This document shows positions 25,846 to 34,424 of a stretch of DNA of 64,000 bases, piece by piece. This DNA comes from Christiangramia crocea (GTDB lineage: Bacteria > Bacteroidota > Bacteroidia > Flavobacteriales > Flavobacteriaceae): positions 186,001-250,000 of the forward strand of contig NZ_JAJSON010000016.1 of assembly GCF_022410465.1 (NCBI RefSeq), in the 5' to 3' direction. How positions within the stretch are numbered: the stretch's first letter is position 1; each line of letters opens with the position of its first letter. The position numbers and the translations under genes were made by a program. The notes beneath the pieces are model-generated. The model searched no databases. It saw nothing but the letters and a program-made list of their open reading frames with translations, and was not told the DNA's origin.

Positions 25846-25853
25846 TACCTTTG
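25846..25853 (+). promoter_or_regulatory. -7 box of trpS
   Basis: TACCTTTG is an exact consensus match ending 20 bases before the trpS ATG. It lies back to back with the plsC box, 33 bases apart. Confidence 0.5.
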
Positions 25854-25873
25854 CAGGAAAATTCGAGAAGTCA

Positions 25874-26842
25874 ATGTCCAGAATACTTACAGGAGTACAA
25901 AGTACGGGAACACCTCATTTAGGTAACCTTCTAGGAGCGATCATGCCAGCGATAAAGATGGCCAACAAACCAGATAATGAGTCCTTTATTTTTATTGCAG
26001 ACATGCATTCACTTACCCAGATAAAAGACGCAGAAACGCTCAGGCAAAACACCTATTCTGTAGCGGCTACCTGGCTTGCCTGTGGTTTGGATATTGAGCG
26101 TAGCGTTTTTTACCGTCAGAGTGATATTCCCCAGGTAACCGAGCTTACCTGGTATTTGAGTTGTTTCTTTCCATACCAAAGACTTACCCTGGCTCATTCT
26201 TTTAAGGATAAAGCCGATCGGCTGGAAGATGTGAACGCCGGATTGTTTTCTTATCCTATGCTGATGGCTGCCGACATTCTTCTTTATGATGCCGAAATAG
26301 TTCCGGTAGGAAAAGATCAGTTGCAGCATCTTGAAATGACCAGAGATGTGGCTTCCAGATTTCACGCCAAAATGGGAGAGGTATTTGTGCTTCCCGAAGC
26401 TAAGGTTCAGAGGAACACTATGTATGTTCCAGGCACCGATGGTGAAAAGATGAGTAAATCCAAGAACAATACTATCAATATCTTCCAGACTGATAAAAAG
26501 CTCAGGAAGCAGATCATGGGAATACAGACCGATAGCACTCCGCTGGAAGAACCCAAGAATCCGGACACATGTAATGTCTTTGCTTTATATAAGCTGATTG
26601 CAGAGGATGACCAGATCGCCGAAATGAGACAAAAATATGAAGCTGGTGGTTTTGGTTACGGTCATGCTAAACAGGCATTTTTTGAACTGATAAAAGAAAA
26701 GTTCCAGGAGCCCAGGGAAAAATATGAATACTACATGAATAACCTGAACGAAGTGGATAAGGCTCTGGAAAAGGGAGCTGAAAAAGCGCGATTAGTGGCG
26801 AATAAGGTCTTGAAAAAGGTCCGTGAGAAAGTCGGATATTAG
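25874..26842 (+). CDS. trpS: Tryptophanyl-tRNA synthetase
   Basis: Charges tRNA(Trp). It is 322 residues, with class I motifs GTPHLGNLLG (the HIGH equivalent, about 12-21) and GEKMSKSKNN (KMSKS, near 190), plus the bacterial DQLQHLEMTRDVA segment. Nothing is missing. Its 3' end overlaps the dprA stop by 4 bases, convergently. Confidence 0.97.
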   Translation: MSRILTGVQSTGTPHLGNLLGAIMPAIKMANKPDNESFIFIADMHSLTQIKDAETLRQNTYSVAATWLACGLDIERSVFYRQSDIPQVTELTWYLSCFFPYQRLTLAHSFKDKADRLEDVNAGLFSYPMLMAADILLYDAEIVPVGKDQLQHLEMTRDVASRFHAKMGEVFVLPEAKVQRNTMYVPGTDGEKMSKSKNNTINIFQTDKKLRKQIMGIQTDSTPLEEPKNPDTCNVFALYKLIAEDDQIAEMRQKYEAGGFGYGHAKQAFFELIKEKFQEPREKYEYYMNNLNEVDKALEKGAEKARLVANKVLKKVREKVGY

Positions 26843-27939
26843 ATAGCTTCAAAAAGTTTACCCGGAAGCGGCCTTATAGCACCTTTTAGTTCCATATTGA
26901 GTAAAAGGGAAGCAGTTTTAAAAGTTGGAAAATTACAGTTGAGAGCCAGGAGATCGAGTTCTGTCTTTCCCCTGTTTTTAAGAAAATCATAGAGCTTCTG
27001 TTCTTCATCTTCCAGTTGCACGAATAACTGTTTCTGAACAGACTTCTGTTTTACTTCAATTTCCCAGTTAAGTATATAGGCAATATCTGCTGCTGATGTA
27101 AGCACATGAGCTTTTTGTGCTTTTATAAGATTATTAGAGCCCGAGCTGAATTTATCACCAGGCCTTCCAGGAACCGCAAATACTTCCCTGTCATAAGAAC
27201 CTGCAATATCAGCGGTTACCAAAGCGCCACCCTTTTCGGCACTTTCTATTACTATTGTGGCTTCGCTAAGACCAGCAATGATACGGTTGCGTTTTAGAAA
27301 ATTATTGCGGTCAAATTTATCGGTACTCCAGAAATCTGTGAAAAATCCACCATTTTCCTCTACTTGACCAACATACTTCTTATGTACTTTCGGATAGATC
27401 TGATTAAGACCATGAGCCAGGCAGCCAATGGTCTGAAGTCCATTCTTTACCGCTGCTTTCTGGGCTGTAATATCAACCCCGTAGGCAAACCCGGATACTA
27501 TCACCGGATCTAAAGGCGCCAGGTCTTCAATTAGTTTCTCACAGAACTGCATACCATAAGAGGTAATTTGTCGGGTTCCAACAATACTGATGATCCTTTT
27601 CCGGTTAAGATCAATATTCCCCCTGGAAAACAAAAGGATTGGACCGTCAATACAATGTTTAAGCTTTTCAGGATAATCAATATCCTGAAAATAATGACAT
27701 TCAATATTATTGCTATCTATAAATTTTAATTCATCCTCAGCCGCTTTTAAGTGTCCGGAATCATTAATTTCCTTTATCCTGACACTACCCACCCCATCGA
27801 GTTTAAGCAAATTAGACTTCTTCTCCTTAAAGATATTTTTTGCATTTCCGAAATGCCTGATAAGTTTTTTAGCAGTCGTATCTCCCAGATTTGGAATGTG
27901 TTGCAACGCAAGGATATAAAGTAAGTCCTCAGAATTCAT
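26839..27939 (-). CDS. dprA: DNA-processing protein DprA (Smf)
   Basis: Loads RecA onto single-stranded DNA taken up in natural transformation. It is 366 residues: an N-terminal helix-hairpin-helix region (1-75, LLKLDGVGSVRIKEI), the Rossmann-type DprA domain with SIVGTRQITSYG, VSGFAYGVDITAQKAA and GGALVTADIAGSYDREVFAVPG, and a C-terminal winged-helix part with an uncommon length. No other competence genes are adjacent. Many non-competent bacteria also keep dprA. Confidence 0.95.
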   Translation of the reverse strand: MNSEDLLYILALQHIPNLGDTTAKKLIRHFGNAKNIFKEKKSNLLKLDGVGSVRIKEINDSGHLKAAEDELKFIDSNNIECHYFQDIDYPEKLKHCIDGPILLFSRGNIDLNRKRIISIVGTRQITSYGMQFCEKLIEDLAPLDPVIVSGFAYGVDITAQKAAVKNGLQTIGCLAHGLNQIYPKVHKKYVGQVEENGGFFTDFWSTDKFDRNNFLKRNRIIAGLSEATIVIESAEKGGALVTADIAGSYDREVFAVPGRPGDKFSSGSNNLIKAQKAHVLTSAADIAYILNWEIEVKQKSVQKQLFVQLEDEEQKLYDFLKNRGKTELDLLALNCNFPTFKTASLLLNMELKGAIRPLPGKLFEAI

Positions 27940-28023
27940 TTAGCCTAATTTGACTAAAATTACAGAAAAAAAGATTTGTTAATAAAATTTCTTTGGGTAA
28001 CTTTAACCCACTGCCAAAACTTA

Positions 28024-28031
28024 TATTTTTG
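28024..28031 (+). promoter_or_regulatory. -7 box close to the HU/SPOR gene start
   Basis: TATTTTTG is an exact consensus match and ends only 6 bases before the ATG at 28038. If transcription begins about 5-7 bases after the box, the mRNA would be leaderless. Confidence 0.5.
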
Positions 28032-28037
28032 CTGCCC

Positions 28038-28967
28038 ATGAATATTACCAGCCACATCCAGGATCTACTTTACAGATACGAATGCGTAGTTTTGCCCGGT
28101 TTCGGAGCTTTTTTATCGCAAAAGCAATCAGCCTTTATTGATGATGATTCTAACGAATTCTATCCGCCCAAAAAGCTCATCTCTTTCAACAGGCAGTTGA
28201 TTAAGAATGACGGACTTCTGGCAAATTACATTGCTGAGGTGGAAGGCGTAAAGTATAATTCGGCAAATAATATGATCCAGGAGTTCGTTTATGACCTGGA
28301 AAATTCCTTGCAAAATGAATCCAGAGCTGAGCTTGCAAATATTGGTAAATTTTACCTGGACAGCGAAGATAAGCTTCAGTTTGAACCTTTCACACAGATC
28401 AATTTCCTAACCCAGTCTTTTGGGCTTGATTCATTTAAGACAACAGCGGTTCAAAGAGAAGTTTATAAACAACAGGTGGAAGAACTGGAAGAAAAAGTTC
28501 CTCTTTTATTCACACCAGAAAAAAGAAGATCATCCATTCTTAAATATGCGGCCATTGGTATTATAGCAATTGGTATCTCAAGTTTCGCAGGTCTTAATAT
28601 CTACAGCAGTCAGGTTTCAAAACACAATATCGCTGAACAGCAGGAAGCTGAAAGCAAACTGCAGCAACAGATCCAGCAGGCCACATTTGTGATTGACAAT
28701 CCGCTACCGGCTGTAACCTTTGAAGTGGAAAAGCAATCGGGTAATTACCATATCGTTGCCGGGGCCTTCAGAGTAGAAGAGAATGCAGAGAAAAAAGTAA
28801 AGGAACTTCGTGAAGATGGCCATAAAGCAAGACTCATAGGAGCAAACAAATATGGGCTTCACCAGGTTGTATATTCCAGCCATCAAACACGGAGGGAAGC
28901 GATCAATGAACTATACAAGGTAAAGAAAAGCAATGAAGGCGCCTGGCTACTTGTTCAGGAACTTTAA
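28038..28967 (+). CDS. HU-CCDC81 plus SPOR domain membrane protein
   Basis: A 309-residue protein joining two functions. Residues 1-130 resemble the HU-type CCDC81 domains of Bacteroidetes (MNITSHIQDLLYRYECVVLPGFGAF, NDGLLANYIAE), followed by a charged stretch, one membrane segment at about 168-188 and a periplasmic coil. Residues 233-309 are a SPOR domain (GNYHIVAGAF to LLVQEL), which binds denuded peptidoglycan at division sites. The start is the ATG at 28038; the longer frame would begin before the promoter. This architecture could link the nucleoid or cytosolic assemblies to the septum. That role is inference from domains. Confidence 0.85.
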   Translation: MNITSHIQDLLYRYECVVLPGFGAFLSQKQSAFIDDDSNEFYPPKKLISFNRQLIKNDGLLANYIAEVEGVKYNSANNMIQEFVYDLENSLQNESRAELANIGKFYLDSEDKLQFEPFTQINFLTQSFGLDSFKTTAVQREVYKQQVEELEEKVPLLFTPEKRRSSILKYAAIGIIAIGISSFAGLNIYSSQVSKHNIAEQQEAESKLQQQIQQATFVIDNPLPAVTFEVEKQSGNYHIVAGAFRVEENAEKKVKELREDGHKARLIGANKYGLHQVVYSSHQTRREAINELYKVKKSNEGAWLLVQEL

Positions 28968-29002
28968 TACTTCATTAACGGCCTTAGCTCCAAAATCCTC
29001 CT

Positions 29003-29010
29003 TATTTTTG
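29003..29010 (+). promoter_or_regulatory. -7 box of the thioesterase gene
   Basis: TATTTTTG is an exact consensus match and ends 13 bases before the ATG at 29024. Confidence 0.45.
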
Positions 29011-29023
29011 CACAAAAATAAAT

Positions 29024-29536
29024 ATGGAGGCTAAACTACCAAGCGAATCCCGCACTACATTAACTGACCTGGTATTACCCAGTGAAACAAATCCGCTGAA
29101 CAACCTTTTTGGAGGGGAGTTACTAGCGCGTATGGACCGTGCCGCAAGCATCGCTGCAAGAAGGCACAGCCGCAGGATCGTAGTAACGGCCTCTGTAAAC
29201 CATGTTGCCTTTAATAAAGCAATTCCGCTTGGAAGTGTTGTAACTGTGGAAGCAGCCGTTTCCCGGGCTTTTAAGTCATCCATGGAGATCTTCATCGATG
29301 TTTGGATCGAAGACAGGGAAAGTGGCAGGAGAAGCAAGGCAAATGAGGCAATTTACACCTTTGTTGCGGTAGATGAGACGGGTACACCGGTTAAAATTCC
29401 ACCCCTAGAACCTGAGACTGATCTTGAAAAGGAACGATTTGCTGCCGCCCTAAGAAGAAAGCAACTTAGCTTAGTACTTGCAGGTAAAATGAAACCAGGA
29501 GAAGCTACCGAACTAAAGGCACTTTTTAAGGATTAA
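29024..29536 (+). CDS. Acyl-CoA thioesterase, hotdog fold
   Basis: A 170-residue single-hotdog thioesterase of the YciA/acyl-CoA-hydrolase kind, which frees fatty acids from CoA. Seen: the N-terminal LVLPSETNPLNNLFGGELLARMDRAASIAA, with the asparagine-rich NPLNNLFGG helix entry and the catalytic aspartate in ARMDRAA, followed by HVAFNKAIPLGSVVTVEAAV and the beta strands typical of the fold. Substrate chain length cannot be read from the sequence. A lone gene. Confidence 0.9.
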   Translation: MEAKLPSESRTTLTDLVLPSETNPLNNLFGGELLARMDRAASIAARRHSRRIVVTASVNHVAFNKAIPLGSVVTVEAAVSRAFKSSMEIFIDVWIEDRESGRRSKANEAIYTFVAVDETGTPVKIPPLEPETDLEKERFAAALRRKQLSLVLAGKMKPGEATELKALFKD

Positions 29537-29597
29537 TTATCCGTCCGGATTTTGAAAGTTGATGCAGGTAATCTGAAAAAGGTCGCGTGAACCGATA

Positions 29598-30821
29598 TTA
29601 CATCTTATAGATCCAGTCTGCCGGATCCATTTTCTGGTTATTCTTATAAAGTAAAAAGTGAAGTGTGGTTTTGCCAGTAGTCCTGCTGGTGGCAATCTCT
29701 CCAAGCTGCTGTTCAGTAACTACCACATCCCCTCTTTTCACATAAACCGTTTCAAGGTTGTTGTAGATGGTAATATAATCTCCATGCCGTACCATCACTG
29801 CCTTATTGGCTCCCTTCACCGCCTGAACCTCACTAACGGTTCCACTAAAAACAGCACGGGCTTTTCCTCCCTCTTCGGTATCTATACGAACCCCATTGTT
29901 ATTTATCATAACAGATCTAACAACCGGGTGTGGCTGTTTCCCGAATTTCATGGTCACCACACCAGACCTAACCGGCCAGGGTAGTTTCCCTTTGTTATTA
30001 TTAAAGTCGGCCGCCAAAGCTTTAGCCGCCGGGGTAAGCTCGTATGTATCCCTGGAAGATGAACCGCTCTCTTCATTACTCTTCGCGATCGACTCCCGAA
30101 TCATTCTTTCAATGGCACGGTCTATTTCATCTATCTCATCCTGCTTTTGACGTATTTGTGTTGCAAACTGACCTTCCCGCTTCCTAATGGTGGCCATTAG
30201 GTCCTGCTGGGATTTTCTGTTTTCCTCCAGCTGAGCCCTTGTTTTCCGGTTTTCGACTATCAGCTGCTCTTTTTCCTCCTTCTGCCTTACCAGTTGTGCA
30301 TTAAGGGCCTGCAATTCCTCAGTATTTGCCTTTATTTCCTCTCCCTGCTGTTTTCTGTATTCAGTATATTGTTTCATATACTGAAGGCGTTTATAGGCCT
30401 GTAAAAAGTTTTTAGAGGATAACAGGAACATTATTCGGCTTTGCTGGGATTTACTTTTATAAGATCTTCGGATCATTTTGGCATAATCCTCTTTCAGCTT
30501 CGCCAGCTCCTTCCGAAGCTGACCAATCTTATTGGTGTTGGTGTTGATCTCACGGGTAAGCAGATTTGCCTGCTGAATGGTAAGTTTAATAAGGTCTTCG
30601 GTACTTTTGATCTGCTGGTTTAGATCTTCCACCTGGGTGAGCACAGATCTTTGTTTTTTCTGATTGGAGATACGCAGCTCATTGATTCTGCTTATCTCAT
30701 TTCGAAGTTCGATTCTTCTTTTCTCAAGTTCCTCACGGTCGTTCTGGGCATTGGAAGAATTGAAGCAAAGAAATAGAACCAATAAAAAAAATGTGAGTCT
30801 AGAATAATTTATTCCGATCAT
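29598..30821 (-). CDS. EnvC-like murein hydrolase activator, degenerate M23
   Basis: A 407-residue exported protein: signal peptide (MIGINYSRLTFFLLVLFLCFNSSNAQ), long coiled coils (about 30-245) and a C-terminal LytM/M23 domain (about 280-407). The peptidase site is lost: the H-x3-D motif reads NNGVRID, the YAHL motif reads YNNL, and HxH is TLHFLL with one His left. This is the EnvC pattern, where the domain activates amidases at the septum instead of cutting itself. It overlaps the DUF4292 gene by 4 bases and ends the flippase-dut-TPR run. Confidence 0.9.
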   Translation of the reverse strand: MIGINYSRLTFFLLVLFLCFNSSNAQNDREELEKRRIELRNEISRINELRISNQKKQRSVLTQVEDLNQQIKSTEDLIKLTIQQANLLTREINTNTNKIGQLRKELAKLKEDYAKMIRRSYKSKSQQSRIMFLLSSKNFLQAYKRLQYMKQYTEYRKQQGEEIKANTEELQALNAQLVRQKEEKEQLIVENRKTRAQLEENRKSQQDLMATIRKREGQFATQIRQKQDEIDEIDRAIERMIRESIAKSNEESGSSSRDTYELTPAAKALAADFNNNKGKLPWPVRSGVVTMKFGKQPHPVVRSVMINNNGVRIDTEEGGKARAVFSGTVSEVQAVKGANKAVMVRHGDYITIYNNLETVYVKRGDVVVTEQQLGEIATSRTTGKTTLHFLLYKNNQKMDPADWIYKM

Positions 30822-31588
30822 TTTAAACTGATTTCTTCATAACCTGATGGGATATCAAACGGGAAACTCACTTCTTCATTAAAAGATAACGATCTGTAGG
30901 TAAGATCTATATTAGTACTGGAGCCTCCTTCATTTGCAATGATCCTAATATTTTCCGGAAAAATCAATCCGCTGACTGTTTGATATTCTGAATATGTTAC
31001 CGTCAAACTACGGTTTTCCTGTTCCTGAGCCAGCTGCTGAGCCTCTGCCTTAAAACTGCCGGGTTTAAGCAGGAACATCTTCTTCATATTATTAACTCCA
31101 TCATTCACAAACTGAAAGCCACGAGCCGACTGTGTAAAATCATATTCCTCAGTTCTAAGATCATATATGGCCTGACCTATCAAGAGATTCTGAAGTTTCT
31201 GAAAATCCAGGGGAGTCCCAAGAAATTCGCTCACCAGGCTGAAATCTCCTTCAAAATAGGTTTGGGTTACTTTCTCATAGTAGCTTACACTGGTAGGTGT
31301 AATATATGCTTTGGCCACCGGAAACCCAAGAATACTCGCGCTCATCCAGATCGCCTCATCTTTTTTCATGCGGAAGCTCAAATTGACAGACTGGGTTTTA
31401 TCGGCATCCTGATATACCGCACGTAACTTCCCTGAAGCCGTCTTAAAATCACTTTCACTGGTATAATGCTTCTTAATCACCGAAACCGCTTCGGCGTTCT
31501 TGGTTACTATTCCGGATGTAGATCTGCTACTTCCACAGGAGATTACAAATCCGGATAATAAGATCAGGAAAAATATTTTCTTCAACAT
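30818..31588 (-). CDS. DUF4292 lipoprotein
   Basis: A 256-residue lipoprotein: signal peptide MLKKIFFLILLSGFVISC with lipid Cys18, then GSSRSTSG. The body is beta-rich (SGKLRAVYQDADKTQSVNLSFRM, IWMSASILGFPVAKAYITP), resembling the LolA/LolB fold of lipoprotein-carrying proteins, which is how DUF4292 is usually viewed. It overlaps the TPR gene (one base) and the EnvC gene (4 bases), so the three are translated together. The precise role is unknown. Confidence 0.85.
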   Translation of the reverse strand: MLKKIFFLILLSGFVISCGSSRSTSGIVTKNAEAVSVIKKHYTSESDFKTASGKLRAVYQDADKTQSVNLSFRMKKDEAIWMSASILGFPVAKAYITPTSVSYYEKVTQTYFEGDFSLVSEFLGTPLDFQKLQNLLIGQAIYDLRTEEYDFTQSARGFQFVNDGVNNMKKMFLLKPGSFKAEAQQLAQEQENRSLTVTYSEYQTVSGLIFPENIRIIANEGGSSTNIDLTYRSLSFNEEVSFPFDIPSGYEEISLK

Positions 31589-32952
31589 CAGTTAATTTCT
31601 TTTTTCAAATTTTGCGCCTTAAGACGATACTCTTCAGCTTTACTAACATTATTCATACCATTGTAGCTAATCGCAAGCTGAGAATAGAAGTCCACCTCCA
31701 TTCGCATATCGTCTATCAGGTAGTCCAGCCCTTCTGTAAGGCTCTCTTCAGCCGCTTCATATTCTAAAAGTTTGTTGAGTGCCACCCCATGTAGCAGATA
31801 AAAAACCGATTGCGATGGAAAACTCTCCAGAGCAGTGGCACTTAAATCCCTTGCTGCTTCATATTTTTCAAATTCCAGCTGTAAAAGAAGCGTGCTCCTG
31901 ATTAGTTCAAAATTATCAGGGTTTTCCTGAAGGCCCAGTTCAAAGAACGTAAGTGCGTCTTGCCTATTGTTCTTCTTCATATAATACTCTCCTAATTGTT
32001 CGTAAAGTTTAGGAGCATTTTCCCATTCGGTTAGTTTCCCGGCAACTTCAATCAGCTCTTCTTCGTATTTGGGATTCTCCTGAACGAAATTCAAAAAATC
32101 ATTGAGAACTTTGAATTTTGATTCGGCGTCTATCTCCTCACTTTCAAATACGATCTTCATAGAAGCCACAGCAGCCTCTGGTTCGCCTTTATTCAGATAG
32201 AACTTATAAAGAGCCAGGTGAGCCACCGAAGAGCCCGGATTTGCCTCTAAGAGCTCCTGAGCCACCCTGAAGGCTTCCTCTTCATCACCCTGCTCACTGT
32301 AAATATAAATCAGGTTAAGATAGTTCTGTTCAATTTCCGGATTGGCTGAAATGCTTTGTTGTAAATTGTCTATTTGAGCATCGGTATTATTGGTGCGTGC
32401 ATAGATCTGCCTTCTCAACGAATTTCGATAAGAGTTCGCACCCAGCTCTTCATCCAGCTCATCCAGTAATTCCAATGCCTCCTCATAATCTTCATTCAAT
32501 AGATAAAGATTGGCAAGGTCTTCTTTATAAGCAGAACTAAAAGGAATAAGCTTTTTTACAGTCGCAATAGCCCCTTCATAATTCTCGGTCATTCCATAGG
32601 TCTGGAAAATATAAACCAGAATAGCTTCTTTTTTTGGCTGAAGTTCATGTGCCTTTGTGAAATTTTCTATGGCTTTATCAAACTGCTCAAGTTCCCGGTA
32701 ATTCTTTCCCAGTTCGAAATAGACCACCGCTTTTTCAGAATCCAGATTAAGACATTTTTCAAGGGCAATGATAGCCTTTTCGTAATTCTCAATTCCCTTT
32801 TGCTTCAGGGCTTCGAAGAAATACTCCTGGAATTCATCAGTAACATTTCCCAGATCGTCCTGGTTAACATCCTGAAAAGGCTGGGGCGCCTCCTGTGAAC
32901 TTGCAGGAAATGCCAAAAAGGCCATTATCAGGATGATAAACAGGTTTTTCAT
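31588..32952 (-). CDS. TPR repeat protein, exported
   Basis: A 454-residue protein with signal peptide MKNLFIILIMAFLAFPASSQ and roughly ten TPR units. Clear examples are YEKAIIALEKCLNLDSEK (near 56), FDKAIENFTKAHELQPKK (near 91), YEEALELLDELDEEL (near 157), and DEEEAFRVAQELLEANPGS (near 224). TPR proteins are scaffolds, and this one sits with an EnvC-type activator and a LolB-like lipoprotein, so an envelope or cell-division scaffold is plausible but unproven. It follows the nucleotidyltransferase by 6 bases. Confidence 0.85.
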   Translation of the reverse strand: MKNLFIILIMAFLAFPASSQEAPQPFQDVNQDDLGNVTDEFQEYFFEALKQKGIENYEKAIIALEKCLNLDSEKAVVYFELGKNYRELEQFDKAIENFTKAHELQPKKEAILVYIFQTYGMTENYEGAIATVKKLIPFSSAYKEDLANLYLLNEDYEEALELLDELDEELGANSYRNSLRRQIYARTNNTDAQIDNLQQSISANPEIEQNYLNLIYIYSEQGDEEEAFRVAQELLEANPGSSVAHLALYKFYLNKGEPEAAVASMKIVFESEEIDAESKFKVLNDFLNFVQENPKYEEELIEVAGKLTEWENAPKLYEQLGEYYMKKNNRQDALTFFELGLQENPDNFELIRSTLLLQLEFEKYEAARDLSATALESFPSQSVFYLLHGVALNKLLEYEAAEESLTEGLDYLIDDMRMEVDFYSQLAISYNGMNNVSKAEEYRLKAQNLKKEIN

Positions 32953-32958
32953 ATCATT

Positions 32959-33969
32959 TTATTCCAGTACAGAATAGTCTCCAATGCTAATCTGGGTAAA
33001 GTTACCATTAAATTTAGCATGATTCCCGATCATAGCATTATCCAGACTCGCATTTTTTATTACGGCTTCACTCTGGATAAGACTGTTTTTGATAGTGGAA
33101 TTCTCCACCCTGGTTCCATTGCCTATAGAAACATTCGGTCCTATCTTCGCATTGATCAGTTCTACATTCTCTCCTATATAACAGGGTTCGGTAATCTCAG
33201 AATCCTTGATCTTCACAGAATCTGAGATGAGTTTTTCGCCGTCTTTATGAAGAAAGTTAAGCATTCTTCCATTGGTTTCCACGGTCACATCCTTATTACC
33301 ACAGTCCATCCACTCATCTACTTTTCCAGGCACAAACCTCAGGCCATTCTTACGCATGGCCTCTATCCCGTCGTTGATCTGATATTCACCGCCACGGGTA
33401 AGTTTTGCATCCAGTACATTCTGAAGTTCATTTTTTAGCACTTCCACATCCTTGAAATAGTATATCCCGATAACTGCAAGATCTGAAACAAATTCTTCCG
33501 GTTTTTCAACAAGACCTACGATCTCGCCATTCTGGTTCAGTTTTACAACTCCAAAGGCCGATGGATTTTCAACTTTTTTAACCCACATCACAGCATCAGC
33601 CGATTTATCGAGGTTAAAATCGGCCTTAAAAAGTGTATCTGCATAGGCTATAACCGCAGGCCCACTTAAGGATTCCTTGGCACACATTATTGCGTGACCG
33701 GTTCCCAGTGGTTTATCCTGATAATAGATAGTTCCTTTAGCTCCCAGACTGTTGGCTATCTTCATCAGGTCTTTTTCAACCTGCTCACCAAAATCTTCTC
33801 CTATCACAAAGGCGACCTCATCTATCTTTTCGTCAAGAACCTTGGCAATATCCTCTACCAGCCTATGTACAATAGGTTTTCCGGCTATAGGAATTAAGGG
33901 TTTTGGAACCGTTAAAGTATGTGGACGTAATCGCGACCCGCGACCCGCCATGGGTACGATAATTTTCAT
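32959..33969 (-). CDS. Sugar-phosphate nucleotidyltransferase with beta-helix tail
   Basis: A 336-residue enzyme that makes a nucleotide sugar from NTP and a sugar-1-phosphate. The N-terminal Rossmann-like domain has MAGRGSRLRPHTLTVPKPLI (P-loop signature), GTGHAIM, VEKPEEF and WMDCGNKD. From about 250 it has hexapeptide repeats (VELINAKIGPNVSIGNGTRVENSTI), a left-handed helix. The substrate cannot be told; glucose-1-phosphate thymidylyl or mannose-1-phosphate guanylyl transfer are both possible. It precedes the TPR gene by 6 bases and follows dut. Confidence 0.9.
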   Translation of the reverse strand: MKIIVPMAGRGSRLRPHTLTVPKPLIPIAGKPIVHRLVEDIAKVLDEKIDEVAFVIGEDFGEQVEKDLMKIANSLGAKGTIYYQDKPLGTGHAIMCAKESLSGPAVIAYADTLFKADFNLDKSADAVMWVKKVENPSAFGVVKLNQNGEIVGLVEKPEEFVSDLAVIGIYYFKDVEVLKNELQNVLDAKLTRGGEYQINDGIEAMRKNGLRFVPGKVDEWMDCGNKDVTVETNGRMLNFLHKDGEKLISDSVKIKDSEITEPCYIGENVELINAKIGPNVSIGNGTRVENSTIKNSLIQSEAVIKNASLDNAMIGNHAKFNGNFTQISIGDYSVLE

Positions 33970-33989
33970 TTCAATTTTTTAATTAATAA

Positions 33990-34424
33990 TTATTTATTTC
34001 CTGTACTACCAAATCCGCCGGCACCACGTGTAGATTCCTGAAGGATTTCTGTTTCTTCCCACCGGATCTGCTCATGTTTAGCGATCACAAGCTGTGCAAC
34101 ACGTTCGCCATCTTCCACAGTAAACTCATCATTGGAAAGATTTACAAGAATTACACCAATCTCCCCGCGATAATCAGCATCTACAGTACCGGGAGAATTA
34201 AGTACCGTAATACCTTTCTTGGCAGCCAGTCCACTTCTTGGCCTAACCTGAGCTTCATAACCAATTGGCAGTTCGATGAAAAGCCCGGTTTTTATGATCG
34301 CCCTTTCGAGAGGCTTCAGAACCACAGGTTCATCGATATTCGCCCGAAGGTCCATTCCGGCAGATGCCTCGGTTTCATAATTTGGTAAATTGTGTTTCGA
34401 TTTATTAATAACCTTTACAATCAT
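33990..34424 (-). CDS. dut: dUTP diphosphatase
   Basis: Cuts dUTP to dUMP and pyrophosphate, keeping uracil out of DNA. It is 144 residues and has all five trimeric dUTPase motifs: [31 protein letters not shown] with the catalytic aspartate, GERVAQLVI, and the glycine-rich C-terminal [10 protein letters not shown]. It starts 4 bases inside the flippase gene. Confidence 0.97.
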   Translation of the reverse strand: MIVKVINKSKHNLPNYETEASAGMDLRANIDEPVVLKPLERAIIKTGLFIELPIGYEAQVRPRSGLAAKKGITVLNSPGTVDADYRGEIGVILVNLSNDEFTVEDGERVAQLVIAKHEQIRWEETEILQESTRGAGGFGSTGNK

